A stretch of DNA of 62,203 nucleotides. It comes from Jingweiarchaeum tengchongense (GTDB lineage: Archaea; Nanobdellota; Nanobdellia; Jingweiarchaeales; Jingweiarchaeaceae). The translations under genes were made by a program, and so were the position numbers. The DNA is taken from contig JAVZDD010000006.1 in NCBI GenBank assembly GCA_038874075.1, forward strand, positions 1-62,203, in the 5' to 3' direction. How positions within the stretch are numbered: position 1 is the stretch's first letter; each line of letters opens with the position of its first letter. The notes under the pieces are model-generated. The model did no database searches. It was not told where the DNA came from and saw nothing but the letters and a program-made list of their open reading frames with translations. Shown here in pieces: positions 35,279 through 44,171 of this stretch.

Positions 35279-35782
35279 CTACCCCTTCTCAGCATACACA
35301 CCTTTGTACCCTTCCTTTGTTTCCCTACTCATTCGCATGAATGTAAGCTGTGCAACTCTTGCATTTTTTTTAATCTTAATTCCATTCTCATTCATCACAT
35401 AAAGCATAAATTCAAGTCCTCCTCTAAATCCAGCATCGATCAGTCCCGTTGCCACACTTGCACCATTCCTTAACAGTGTAGTTCTCGGTCTTAAAATTGC
35501 AACGAGGTCGAGTGGCATATTTATTCTTTCATTTGTTCTTACTTTATAACAACCCTTTTTCAGAAAAATCCAATCATTTTTCCATTTTATCGCTTTTGTC
35601 TCGGATATCTTCCTTTCTTTATTGTCAAAATCAACTTGTCCATAATCGACGAACTCGTGGATTTCTTTCACAGACAAATCTATACCATTTGGAGTTAGTT
35701 GTGTTTCAATATTAATTGTATTTTCTATCAATGGAGGATTTTTCTTCTGTAATTCCAGGATTTCTTCCTTACTAAGTATCAT
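35279..35782 (-). CDS. dcd: dCTP deaminase/dUTPase family protein
   Basis: 167 residues. The trimeric dUTPase-like fold is shown by LRPRTTLLRNGASVATGLIDAGFRGGLEF (motifs for substrate and metal) with the catalytic Glu in GGLEF, and PNGIDLSVKEIH at the start. It makes dUMP from dCTP, or hydrolyses dUTP, or both; the sequence does not separate these. Located 3 bases after the redoxin gene. Confidence 0.88.
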   Translation of the reverse strand: MILSKEEILELQKKNPPLIENTINIETQLTPNGIDLSVKEIHEFVDYGQVDFDNKERKISETKAIKWKNDWIFLKKGCYKVRTNERINMPLDLVAILRPRTTLLRNGASVATGLIDAGFRGGLEFMLYVMNENGIKIKKNARVAQLTFMRMSRETKEGYKGVYAEKG

Positions 35783-35784
35783 TT

Positions 35785-36042
35785 TTATCCCATCGCTTTC
35801 CTTATTTCTTCTTTTAATTTCTCTTCTTTCGGTATCTCACCAAAGAATATCGTTTCATCATTTATTGCGATGCTTGGCGTGGATACGACTTGATGCATTA
35901 AAGCCTCTTCTGGTTCCTTTGTGATGTCTATCTCCAATACTTTAACCTTCATTTCCTTTGCCACTTTCTCAACGATTTTTTTTGCAATTGGACAATTTGG
36001 ACATTTTTTTGAAGTAAACAGTTTTATAACAACATCCTTCAT
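35785..36042 (-). CDS. Small thioredoxin/glutaredoxin-like protein
   Basis: 85 residues. A CPNC redox motif at 14-17 and a cis-Pro segment VVSTPSIAI mark a minimal thioredoxin fold like archaeal NrdH-type redoxins. It is encoded 11 bases after nrdD2, so it is a likely electron carrier for ribonucleotide reduction or NrdG activation. Class III enzymes often use formate, while some use redoxins, so this linkage is informative but unproven. Confidence 0.88.
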   Translation of the reverse strand: MKDVVIKLFTSKKCPNCPIAKKIVEKVAKEMKVKVLEIDITKEPEEALMHQVVSTPSIAINDETIFFGEIPKEEKLKEEIRKAMG

Positions 36043-36053
36043 TTTTTATCACC

Positions 36054-38117
36054 TTAACCGATTTCATATCTTCTTCTCTCATTCAACTCAGCAATTTTTC
36101 CCATATTCCATGCCTTCACTCTTGTATAATAACCTGTTATCCTTGAAAACCATTCTATTTTGTCTTCACCAGCATTACAATTTGGACATTTTTTTAATAA
36201 TCCGCCAGTTACGAAATTACAATTTGTACAAGTGGTCAAATCTCTTGTGTATGCAAAATATGAACATAAACTTTTTGTTGATATTTTTCTCGTCATCTCC
36301 ATCACAGCACTCGGATCAGGCTCCCTCTCCCCCAACCAAACATGCATGATCGCTCCTCCCTGAACCAACGGATGAAAGCTACTTTCTATCTTTATTCTAT
36401 CCCACAAAGGTATATCCGCTCCAACATAAACATGTGAGGAATTTGTGTAATATACTGAACCACCTTTCCTATCTCCTTTTACAATTGCCTTTTCTCCAAA
36501 GTCCTTTACATCTAGAGTAGCAAATCGATGTGCCGTGCTCTCCGCAGGCGTTTGCACAAGCCCATACCTTTGACCTGTTTCCTCTGTTTTTTTGTCAATG
36601 CATGCTCTCATGAATTTCACTACTTTCAATCCAAACCTCCAAGCCTCCTTATCCTCATGCAGCTCCTTTCCTGTCATATATTTTACTGCTTCATTCAATC
36701 CAACAAAACCAATCGTATTTGTTTGCTTTTCTAATTGAAAGTAGGGTTCACCATCGTAATCCATCATGAGGAATGGAGAACCACCATTCAACAAGTATTT
36801 TCTTAAAAATTCTCTTTTCGCATTAAAGATAGCTTCACCCAAATCAATTCTACTTTCAATCGCATCAAAGAACGCATCTTCATTTTTAGAAATGTACGCA
36901 AGTCTTGGTAAATTTAAAGAAACAACCTGTAAGCTGCCAAATCTTAGTCTTCCTTTTTTCATCTCAATCATTTGATCTGAGTCAGGGATTAAGAAATATC
37001 TACAACACTGAGACTGTACAACATCAGGCATGTAATCTGGACATAGGTTTAAAAAGTAAGGACTACCAAATTTAGAAACGAGCTTTGATACCATCTCCAA
37101 CAATTCTAACTTTTCACCATCCCCTTCCCAAATCCCTTTTCTAAGTTTGAATTCTGGTTTTGGAAATGTAAAAGGTTTTCCTACGCCATCCCCTTCCAAA
37201 TAATTTTCTATGAATGCTCTCATGATCATTCTCGCTTCTTTTTCGTAGTTTGCATAACTATCTTCTTCACTTATTTTACCACCTGGCAGAACAACAGGTA
37301 CATCTTCCATGTGTTTTGGAACATCGAATTCCAAACTTACATTTGTAAATGCAGTTTGTCCACCTCTCGAAAAGTTCATCGTATCCAAATCAAAAATAAA
37401 ATACTGAACGCGTCTCTTTATTTCTTTGTATGTTAGACCTTTAACATAAGGCGCAAGGAAAACATTGAAAGAATCGTATCCCTGTCCACCAGAAAAATGT
37501 ACCTGAGAAACTTGCAGTACTTTTGCTAGCTGCATCATTGCTGAATCAAAGTGACTTGGCGGTTTGGCATACGCAGTATAAACACCCAAACCATCTGTTT
37601 TTAGGCCTCTTGTCAAAAAGAAAGGGATTGAATGCTCAAAGCAAAAAGGCCTTGTCAAAAAATACTCAAGTGTATGGATATGAATTTCACCCCTCATATG
37701 TGCATCGCTTGCTTTTGTTGGTATGACATTTAATAAAGCATATTCTTTAGAAACAGCGCTTCCCATCTCTTTGTGTACAAATTCAGGATTGTAGTATGTA
37801 TTTGCATTCTCCTTATTTACAGAAAAGATGAGATTTGTTACATCATGCACTGGCATACCAACCCTCGTATATTTTTTCCTTGCTTCTTCAAGCCCATATT
37901 CTAACAATTTTACACAAACCATTTCTCTAACTAGTGGTCCAGAAACGAACTTCAGATCTAATTTCCTTAATTCATTGCTTACTTCCTTCGCAATTTTTTC
38001 AGCGATATTTAACGGTAAATTTGCTTCTTTGATCAAGGAATCTCTCACTTTTTCCCAGCTCTGTTCCTCAATTTTCCCAGAACTGGTTCTTATCAACAAT
38101 TTTTTTGTTTTTTCCAT
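36054..38117 (-). CDS. nrdD: Anaerobic ribonucleoside-triphosphate reductase, short paralogue
   Basis: 687 residues. One cone-like N-terminal domain (about 1-95) precedes the ten-stranded barrel with VQSQCCRYFL (thiyl-radical cysteine region). Near the end are the zinc site CTNC...CPNC and the glycyl radical segment RITGYY (about 660). It lacks the extra N-terminal ATP-cone found in its upstream neighbour, so its allosteric control may differ. It starts at the base after the stop of nrdD1. Three long tracts are identical at DNA level to nrdD1. Confidence 0.94.
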   Translation of the reverse strand: MEKTKKLLIRTSSGKIEEQSWEKVRDSLIKEANLPLNIAEKIAKEVSNELRKLDLKFVSGPLVREMVCVKLLEYGLEEARKKYTRVGMPVHDVTNLIFSVNKENANTYYNPEFVHKEMGSAVSKEYALLNVIPTKASDAHMRGEIHIHTLEYFLTRPFCFEHSIPFFLTRGLKTDGLGVYTAYAKPPSHFDSAMMQLAKVLQVSQVHFSGGQGYDSFNVFLAPYVKGLTYKEIKRRVQYFIFDLDTMNFSRGGQTAFTNVSLEFDVPKHMEDVPVVLPGGKISEEDSYANYEKEARMIMRAFIENYLEGDGVGKPFTFPKPEFKLRKGIWEGDGEKLELLEMVSKLVSKFGSPYFLNLCPDYMPDVVQSQCCRYFLIPDSDQMIEMKKGRLRFGSLQVVSLNLPRLAYISKNEDAFFDAIESRIDLGEAIFNAKREFLRKYLLNGGSPFLMMDYDGEPYFQLEKQTNTIGFVGLNEAVKYMTGKELHEDKEAWRFGLKVVKFMRACIDKKTEETGQRYGLVQTPAESTAHRFATLDVKDFGEKAIVKGDRKGGSVYYTNSSHVYVGADIPLWDRIKIESSFHPLVQGGAIMHVWLGEREPDPSAVMEMTRKISTKSLCSYFAYTRDLTTCTNCNFVTGGLLKKCPNCNAGEDKIEWFSRITGYYTRVKAWNMGKIAELNERRRYEIG
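36282..36458. repeat. 177-bp tract identical to 38346-38522 (nrdD paralogue sharing)
   Basis: The stretch inside the short nrdD gene is base-for-base the same as 38346-38522 inside the long nrdD gene, including third codon positions, although flanking coding sequence is clearly diverged. Two smaller identical blocks are 36523-36557 with 38593-38627 (35 bases) and 36609-36661 with 38679-38731 (53 bases). This patchwork is the mark of gene conversion between tandem copies. Confidence 0.85.
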
Positions 38118-40469
38118 TTAAGATACCCCATATCTGTACCTTTCTCTTAATTCAGCAATTTTACCCGGATTCCAATTTGATACATTTGAATAGTAACCAG
38201 TTATTCTACTCCACATATCTAAATATTCCTTCCCACTTCCACAATTTGGACACTTCTCTCTTAAACCCCCGCTTGTATAATTACATTTTCTGCAAACAGT
38301 AAAATCTCTAGTATATGCCCAATAAGCAGCTAAACTTTCTCTGGCTATTTTTCTCGTCATCTCCATCACAGCACTCGGATCAGGCTCCCTCTCCCCCAAC
38401 CAAACATGCATGATCGCTCCTCCCTGAACCAACGGATGAAAGCTACTTTCTATCTTTATTCTATCCCACAAAGGTATATCCGCTCCAACATAAACATGTG
38501 AGGAATTTGTGTAATATACTGATTTTTCATTTGCATTTCCTTGCACGATGACATTGAATCCATTCTTGAATAGTTTATAATCTATCATTGCCAATCGATG
38601 TGCCGTGCTCTCCGCAGGCGTTTGCACCACATTGAATCTGAGGTTATTTTCTTTATTGTATTCTTCTGCCTTATCAGCCATGAATTTCACTACTTTCAAT
38701 CCAAACCTCCAAGCCTCCTTATCCTCATGCAAAAATTTCCCAACATGGGCCTTCAACATTTCATTCAATCCAACAAAACCAAAATTGTGTGAGCAATGTT
38801 CAATTGGATAATAGTACTCCCCATAACAATCTTGACTTAAGAAAGGAAGCGCACCTTGTTCTAACCTCTTTCTTATTATTTGGTTTTTTATTTCTAGCGC
38901 TTTCTTCGCCAATTGCATCCTTTTTTCAATTTCTCCAAATAACTTTTCATCATTACCTTTTGCCAAGTAAGCACAACGTGGCAAGTTTATTGTCACATAC
39001 CCAATTGCACTTGATCTTATACTTCCTCTTTCTATGTCCCTCATTTCTTCTTTTGTTGGACTTAAGAAAAATCTACAACATTGTGAATTCACAATTTGTG
39101 GCATGTAAGGTGCGGCCATGTTTAAAAAATAAGGACTACCAAATTTAGAAACGAGCTTACTTACTAATAAAAATAAATCATCACATTTCCCATCAATCAC
39201 TGCCTTTCTTATCTTGTATTCAGGCTTGGGCCATTCAAACATTTTACCAACATAATCACCTTCGAGATAAACTTCTGTTATCGCCTTAAGGAATGTTTTT
39301 GCCTCATCAATGTAATCACTATAAGTTTCTGGACCAACAACACCACCAGGTTTTACTGCTGATAGTTTCGTAATGTAATCTGGTGGCTCAAATTCCAATG
39401 ATATACTTGAGAATATAGGTTGACCGCCGCGTGACACATACATTGTACAAAGCTCATACAAAAACATCTGTGCAAGCTGTTTTATTTCTTTATAATCTAG
39501 CCCTCTCAAGAATGGTGCAAGGAAAACATTGAAGAAATCGAATCCCTGCCCACCACCACAATTCGTTTGGCTAGCAGCCAATACCTTTGCTGCATGCAAA
39601 ATCGCAACATTTGCGTGTTTTGCTGGTCCGCAAACAGCCGTATGTGCACCACTTCCATCCACTTTTAATCCATTTTTAAAGAAAAATCTTAAATCGTGAC
39701 TCAAACAAAATGGTCTCGTAGCGAAATAATCAAGTTGGTGTATGTGAATATCTCCCATTAAATGTGCATTTGCAACTTCTTTTGGTAATAACACAGTAAG
39801 CGCATATTCCTTCATCACTTCATCTGCAATTAGTTTGTGTATTGTTTCAGCATTGTATTGTAAATTTGCATTTTCTCTGAACCCATATTTGAGCACATAG
39901 TCTATGTCAAATACAGGTAAACCAACACGCGTATATTTTTTGTAATACTCCTCCAAACCTCTTTGTAATAGAAAATAACAAGCAATTTCTCGAATTAGAT
40001 GACCAGAAAGGAAACGGACATTGGAATCGACAAGAAATTTGAATATATCTTTAGATATTTCATTTGCGAGCTCTTCACTCATTCCAGTTTCCTTCACTAA
40101 ACTTTTCACTATCTTGGATTTAACAAATGGTTCATACATCGTTCCTTCGGCAGAGCCATAGTCAAAGCTCGTGAATGCAGCACTGACACGAACAAATACT
40201 TTATTTTTAAATTCAAAACCTTCAGCCCAAGCAGGATTCCTCTTCTCTAGCTCATCAACGACCATCTTTCTTATCTCTTTTGTTTTGATACCATCATAGA
40301 CTTTTTTCGAGATAGAGATCGCAATCTCCTTTGCGATACTTTCAGGGACGTCTGCCCTCACACAAGCTTCTATGATCTTTTCAATTGAAAATTTTTGTTT
40401 CCTACCATCCGATTTTATTACATAGAATTTAGAAGTTCTCTTTTTGACTGAAGATAAACTTTCTTTCAT
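38118..40469 (-). CDS. nrdD: Anaerobic ribonucleoside-triphosphate reductase with ATP-cone
   Basis: About 783 residues from ATG 40469 (a TTG at 40484 is also open). Residues 15-100 form an ATP-cone (YVIKSDGRKQKFSIEKI), followed by a second cone-like domain, the catalytic barrel with VNSQCCRFFL, the zinc site CRKC...CPNC and the glycyl segment RITGYY near 758. It reduces NTPs to dNTPs without oxygen. It is the first gene of the dNTP operon. The ATP-cone gives overall activity control that the second paralogue lacks. Confidence 0.95.
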   Translation of the reverse strand: MKESLSSVKKRTSKFYVIKSDGRKQKFSIEKIIEACVRADVPESIAKEIAISISKKVYDGIKTKEIRKMVVDELEKRNPAWAEGFEFKNKVFVRVSAAFTSFDYGSAEGTMYEPFVKSKIVKSLVKETGMSEELANEISKDIFKFLVDSNVRFLSGHLIREIACYFLLQRGLEEYYKKYTRVGLPVFDIDYVLKYGFRENANLQYNAETIHKLIADEVMKEYALTVLLPKEVANAHLMGDIHIHQLDYFATRPFCLSHDLRFFFKNGLKVDGSGAHTAVCGPAKHANVAILHAAKVLAASQTNCGGGQGFDFFNVFLAPFLRGLDYKEIKQLAQMFLYELCTMYVSRGGQPIFSSISLEFEPPDYITKLSAVKPGGVVGPETYSDYIDEAKTFLKAITEVYLEGDYVGKMFEWPKPEYKIRKAVIDGKCDDLFLLVSKLVSKFGSPYFLNMAAPYMPQIVNSQCCRFFLSPTKEEMRDIERGSIRSSAIGYVTINLPRCAYLAKGNDEKLFGEIEKRMQLAKKALEIKNQIIRKRLEQGALPFLSQDCYGEYYYPIEHCSHNFGFVGLNEMLKAHVGKFLHEDKEAWRFGLKVVKFMADKAEEYNKENNLRFNVVQTPAESTAHRLAMIDYKLFKNGFNVIVQGNANEKSVYYTNSSHVYVGADIPLWDRIKIESSFHPLVQGGAIMHVWLGEREPDPSAVMEMTRKIARESLAAYWAYTRDFTVCRKCNYTSGGLREKCPNCGSGKEYLDMWSRITGYYSNVSNWNPGKIAELRERYRYGVS
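38346..38522. repeat. 177-bp tract identical to 36282-36458
   Basis: Partner copy of the converted tract, located in the long nrdD gene about 2.06 kb away in the same orientation. It encodes the segment running from YYTNSSHVYVG to EMTRKI, near the C-terminal part of the barrel and just before the zinc domain. Confidence 0.85.
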
Positions 40470-40621
40470 ATCGATTTTTTCCAATCAAAACTGATTAATA
40501 AACTTATTTCCCTTGTCTGATATATTTTTTACCCCATATTTTACTTTTTAGTAGATAATTGAATGTAAACAACCATCACATAAAGTAATATACTTGTTTT
40601 GTTTATTTTAAATGGATAAAA

Positions 40622-41176
40622 ATGAGATGTTTCATTGCAATCGAAGTGCCGGGAGAAATAAAGGAAAAAATAATTTCACTGCAGAAAGAAATTGAAAAGA
40701 GTAATGCAGATCTGAAATTTGTTGAAAATGAAAATTTACACTTGACATTAAAATTTCTTGGCGAAATCGATGAGGAAAAAATTAAAGAAATCAATGCGAT
40801 AATTGAAGAAATTACAAAGGACACACATAAATTTAAGATCCAACTTTCAATGTTAGGTGTTTTCCCAAATTTCAATTATTTAAGGGTGATATGGGTTGGT
40901 GTTACAGAGGGAAAGAATGAGATTCTGGAACTTCATAGTAAACTTGATTCAAAACTTAGAGAGATAGGGATAAAAAAAGATGAGCAGTTTGAGACGCATT
41001 TGACAATAGCAAGAGTAAGAAGCGCGAGGAATAAGGATTTGTTAATAAAAAAAATTAAAGAGTTTTACCATACACAAATAGGTGAATTTGAAGTTGACGA
41101 GATAAAATTGAAAAAGAGCACGTTAACATCAACCGGCCCCATTTATACAGATTTAAGAACTTTTAAGTTGGTTTAA
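40622..41176 (+). CDS. thpR: RNA 2',3'-cyclic phosphodiesterase (LigT/ThpR)
   Basis: 184 residues with the two HxTx motifs of the 2H family: HLTLKFLGE near 41 and THLTIARVR near 127. It begins MRCFIAIEVP, typical of ThpR. The family opens 2',3'-cyclic phosphate RNA ends to 2'-phosphates. It is followed after 2 bases by an HD-domain gene and diverges from the dNTP operon across about 150 bases of AT-rich DNA in which I see no other gene. Confidence 0.93.
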   Translation: MRCFIAIEVPGEIKEKIISLQKEIEKSNADLKFVENENLHLTLKFLGEIDEEKIKEINAIIEEITKDTHKFKIQLSMLGVFPNFNYLRVIWVGVTEGKNEILELHSKLDSKLREIGIKKDEQFETHLTIARVRSARNKDLLIKKIKEFYHTQIGEFEVDEIKLKKSTLTSTGPIYTDLRTFKLV

Positions 41177-41178
41177 TT

Positions 41179-41769
41179 ATGTTAACGCGCAAACAAGCGA
41201 TCAAATTATTAAAAAAAGCAGGCTGTAGGGATAATGTTATCCAACATTGTATTGCTGTTTCAAAACTTGCAACAGAGATCGCTAAAAAAGCAAAAGAGAA
41301 TAGATTTCCGGTTGACATAAAACTAGTAGAGATAGGTGCGCTGCTTCATGATATTGGCAGATCAAGTACCCACACCATAAAGCATTGGAACATTGGATCA
41401 GAGATATTAAAAGATTTTAGTTTGCCTGCGAATTTGACCAGATTTGCAGAAGTACATGCAGGCACAAAAATATCTGCTGAAGACGCAAAGAGGCTTGGCA
41501 TCAAAGAGAAAGATTATTATCCAAAAACGATTGAAGAAAAAATCGTTGCTTATGCTGATAAGTTAACAAAAGTAAGATTTAGTAGAAAAAATCAAAAGTG
41601 GAAATTCATTTTCTATGAAGATATAAGTCATGAGATAAGTAAATTGAAAAAAAAGAAGGATCTTAGTGATGAGCAAAAAAACAGAATAATAAATGATCTA
41701 ATCATGCTTGAGAACGAGGTATTATCCCTCATCAAGTTCAAAAAGCTTCCATACACCAGTTTAAATTGA
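41179..41769 (+). CDS. HD-domain phosphohydrolase (TIGR00295-like)
   Basis: 196 residues. His and Asp ligands appear in VIQHCIAVSKLA, GALLHDIGRSSTH and HWNIGSEIL, then VHAGTKIS and VAYADKLTKVRF; this spacing matches the archaeal HD family TIGR00295. Substrate unknown, probably a nucleotide or cyclic phosphate. Its link to ThpR suggests a shared RNA-end or nucleotide pathway. Confidence 0.87.
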   Translation: MLTRKQAIKLLKKAGCRDNVIQHCIAVSKLATEIAKKAKENRFPVDIKLVEIGALLHDIGRSSTHTIKHWNIGSEILKDFSLPANLTRFAEVHAGTKISAEDAKRLGIKEKDYYPKTIEEKIVAYADKLTKVRFSRKNQKWKFIFYEDISHEISKLKKKKDLSDEQKNRIINDLIMLENEVLSLIKFKKLPYTSLN

Positions 41770-41844
41770 TTCAAAGGTGATTTTGTTTAGTATTAAATTT
41801 TATTAATCTTTGATATCTATAATTTATGTCTGGAAGGTGAGCAT

Positions 41845-43890
41845 TTGAAACTGATAATTGCTGAAAAGGCACTTGCCGGAGAATCGATTGCAAAAATCCT
41901 TAGTGGTAATAAAGCAAAGAAAAAAGAGATAAAGAATGTGCCAATTTGGGAATGGGATGATGGGAATACAAAGGTCGTCGTAATCCCACTCAGGGGACAC
42001 GTAATTACAGTGGATTTCTCAAAAGAATTCAAGAATTGGCAGAAGACAGACCTTAATCAATTAATTGATGCAAAAATTGTCTATTACCCATCAAAAAATG
42101 CAATTGACAACATCAAGTTACTTAAGGAGTATGGTAAAAATGCGAAAGAAATGATAATTGCAACTGATTTTGATGTTGAAGGTGAATGTATTGGTCTAGA
42201 AGCGGTTAATATTGTAAGAGAAGTCAATCCGAACATCAAAGTAAAACGTGCTATTTTTTCTGCAATAACAAAAGGAGATCTGGACAAAGCCTTCTCAGAA
42301 CTCAAAGATCTAAATATAAATATGGCTGAAAGTGCAAATGCAAGGAGAGAAGTTGATTTAATATGGGGAGCAACGCTGACAAGATTCATTTCGCTTGCAA
42401 GCCAAAGGATGGGAAATGCCTTTTTATCTGTTGGTAGATGTCAAAGTCCAATGTTGGCGCTCATCGTGAATAGAGAAAAAGAAAGAATGAAATTTAAACC
42501 AAAGGAATTTTGGATGATAAGTGCCATCTTGCGAAAAGGTAAGGATGGATTCATTGCATCATATGAAAAACCAAAGTTATTCGATAAGAAAAAAGTTGAC
42601 CAAATTTTAAGTATTAAAACAAAAGAAGCAAAAGTGCTCAAGGTTATTAAAAAAATAAGAAAAAGTAATCCACCCACACCTTTTAATACTACTGATTTCT
42701 TAAGAGCAGCTTCAGCTCTAGGTTTCTCAGCACCAAATGCAATCAGAATTGCGCAGCAATTGTACATGAGTGGGTATTGTTCGTATCCAAGGACAGATTC
42801 ACAGGCTTATTTTCCAACACAAAACTTGAGAGAAATTGTTGAGAAGCTTGCAAAGAGTAAGGAAAAGTTTGGAGCGTATGCTGCAAAACTACTAAAAAAA
42901 GAAAAACTAGTTCCGACTGCAGGAAAAGCAGCAAAGGACCATCCACCAATACATCCGGTTGAGCTTGCGGATAGAAGCAAGTTGAAAGCAGATGAGTGGA
43001 AGATTTATGAATTAATCGTCAGAAGATTTCTAGCAAATTTAAGTGATCCAAGTAAGGAGAATGTCATCAGGGCAACGATAGACATAGGTGGCGAAAAGTT
43101 CATTGCAAAAGGACTCAAAATAATTGAACCTGGCTGGAGAGATATATATATTTATTCAAAACTTGAGGAAACCTACTTACCAGAGATAGAAGAAGGTGAA
43201 AAATTAGAATTCGTTAGGTTCGAATCCAAAAAAGACCAAACAAAACCACCAGAAAGATATGGACACGGTGGGATAATAAAGAAGATGGAAGAGTTGGGTA
43301 TAGGTACAAAAAGCACGAGACCAGAACTTTTACAAAAACTAATGCAGCGTGGCTACATTTCTAAAGGTTCATCACTTATACCACATCCCGTTGCAATTGC
43401 AGTCACAGAAATACTTGAGAAATACGTTGAATCGATAACAAAACCAGATATGACTGCAGATTTAGAAAAGGAGATGAGCTTAGTGGAAGAGGGAAAAAAA
43501 GATAAAAAAGATGTTGTCGAGAAATCAAGAAAGATGCTTAAAAATATACTTAAAGAGGTGATCCCGAAAAAAGAGACAATAGGTAAAAAGATAAAAGAAG
43601 CATTGAGACTGCAGAGAGTGATTGGAAAATGCCCAAATTGTGGTGGCGACTTAAAGCAACTTTTTAGTGTGAAAACAAAAAAAAGATTTGTTGGATGTTC
43701 AAATTATCCCAAATGTAAAACAGGTTATCCACTACCGATGACAGGTTTGATTGAGAGAACTGAATCTGTTTGTGATAAGTGTAAAACACCAATCATCCTC
43801 GTAATAAGGAAAGGTAAGAGACCATTTAAAATGTGCCTTGACCCCAAATGTCCATCAAAAGCAAATTGGGGTGAAAAGAAACAAAGTTAA
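41845..43890 (+). CDS. topA: DNA topoisomerase I (type IA)
   Basis: 681 residues starting at TTG 41845, preceded by GGAAGGTGAGC as ribosome binding site. The TOPRIM start KLIIAEKALAGESIAKIL, the acidic DFDVEGE motif, and the active tyrosine in CSYPRTDS (near 314) are present. The C-terminus has two zinc modules (CPNCGG...CSNYPKC near 595 and CDKCKTP...CLDPKC). It relaxes negative supercoils. It is an archaeal topoisomerase I rather than reverse gyrase, since no helicase domain is attached. Confidence 0.96.
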   Translation: MKLIIAEKALAGESIAKILSGNKAKKKEIKNVPIWEWDDGNTKVVVIPLRGHVITVDFSKEFKNWQKTDLNQLIDAKIVYYPSKNAIDNIKLLKEYGKNAKEMIIATDFDVEGECIGLEAVNIVREVNPNIKVKRAIFSAITKGDLDKAFSELKDLNINMAESANARREVDLIWGATLTRFISLASQRMGNAFLSVGRCQSPMLALIVNREKERMKFKPKEFWMISAILRKGKDGFIASYEKPKLFDKKKVDQILSIKTKEAKVLKVIKKIRKSNPPTPFNTTDFLRAASALGFSAPNAIRIAQQLYMSGYCSYPRTDSQAYFPTQNLREIVEKLAKSKEKFGAYAAKLLKKEKLVPTAGKAAKDHPPIHPVELADRSKLKADEWKIYELIVRRFLANLSDPSKENVIRATIDIGGEKFIAKGLKIIEPGWRDIYIYSKLEETYLPEIEEGEKLEFVRFESKKDQTKPPERYGHGGIIKKMEELGIGTKSTRPELLQKLMQRGYISKGSSLIPHPVAIAVTEILEKYVESITKPDMTADLEKEMSLVEEGKKDKKDVVEKSRKMLKNILKEVIPKKETIGKKIKEALRLQRVIGKCPNCGGDLKQLFSVKTKKRFVGCSNYPKCKTGYPLPMTGLIERTESVCDKCKTPIILVIRKGKRPFKMCLDPKCPSKANWGEKKQS

Positions 43891-44100
43891 TCATTCTAAA
43901 ATCTCTTTTTTTGCAATCTCAATATCTTCAAGCTTTATTGTTTTTCTACCCGCATGCTTTGCTAAGGTAGCAGCCCTAGCCGATATCTGTATCGCAATTT
44001 CTTCTAGGACTTCAGCCAAAGCCTGTTTTGCATCTTCCCCAACGCGCTCAGCACCACCTTTCTTTATTATTTTTTCCATCGTGGCAAGTGGTAGTACCAT
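43891..44100 (-). CDS. Archaeal histone
   Basis: 69 residues with the histone fold: AKQALAEVLEEIAIQISARAATLAKHAGRKTIKLEDIEIAKKEI. The RKTI loop and the ED-I-A end are typical of HMf-type histones. The N-terminus LPLATMEKIIKKGGAERVG corresponds to the first helix. It forms dimers that wrap DNA. The stop codon abuts that of the convergent topA gene with no gap. Confidence 0.95.
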   Translation of the reverse strand: MVLPLATMEKIIKKGGAERVGEDAKQALAEVLEEIAIQISARAATLAKHAGRKTIKLEDIEIAKKEILE

Positions 44101-44122
44101 GCAAGGATATAAGAAGAAGCTT

Positions 44123-44131
44123 CCTTATAAA
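44123..44131 (-). promoter_or_regulatory. TATA box of the histone gene
   Basis: TTTATAAGG on the minus strand lies about 23-31 bases before the histone ATG at 44100, the distance expected for a leaderless archaeal transcript. There is no ribosome binding site before the ATG, which agrees with leaderless initiation. Confidence 0.45.
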
Positions 44132-44171
44132 CGTTTTTTAGCAGTAATTTTTATTTGAAAATCTTGAATAA

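Noticed and set aside
40485..40621. NrdR-type operator upstream of nrdD
   Set aside because: No match to the bacterial NrdR box; only AT-rich promoter-like elements were seen.
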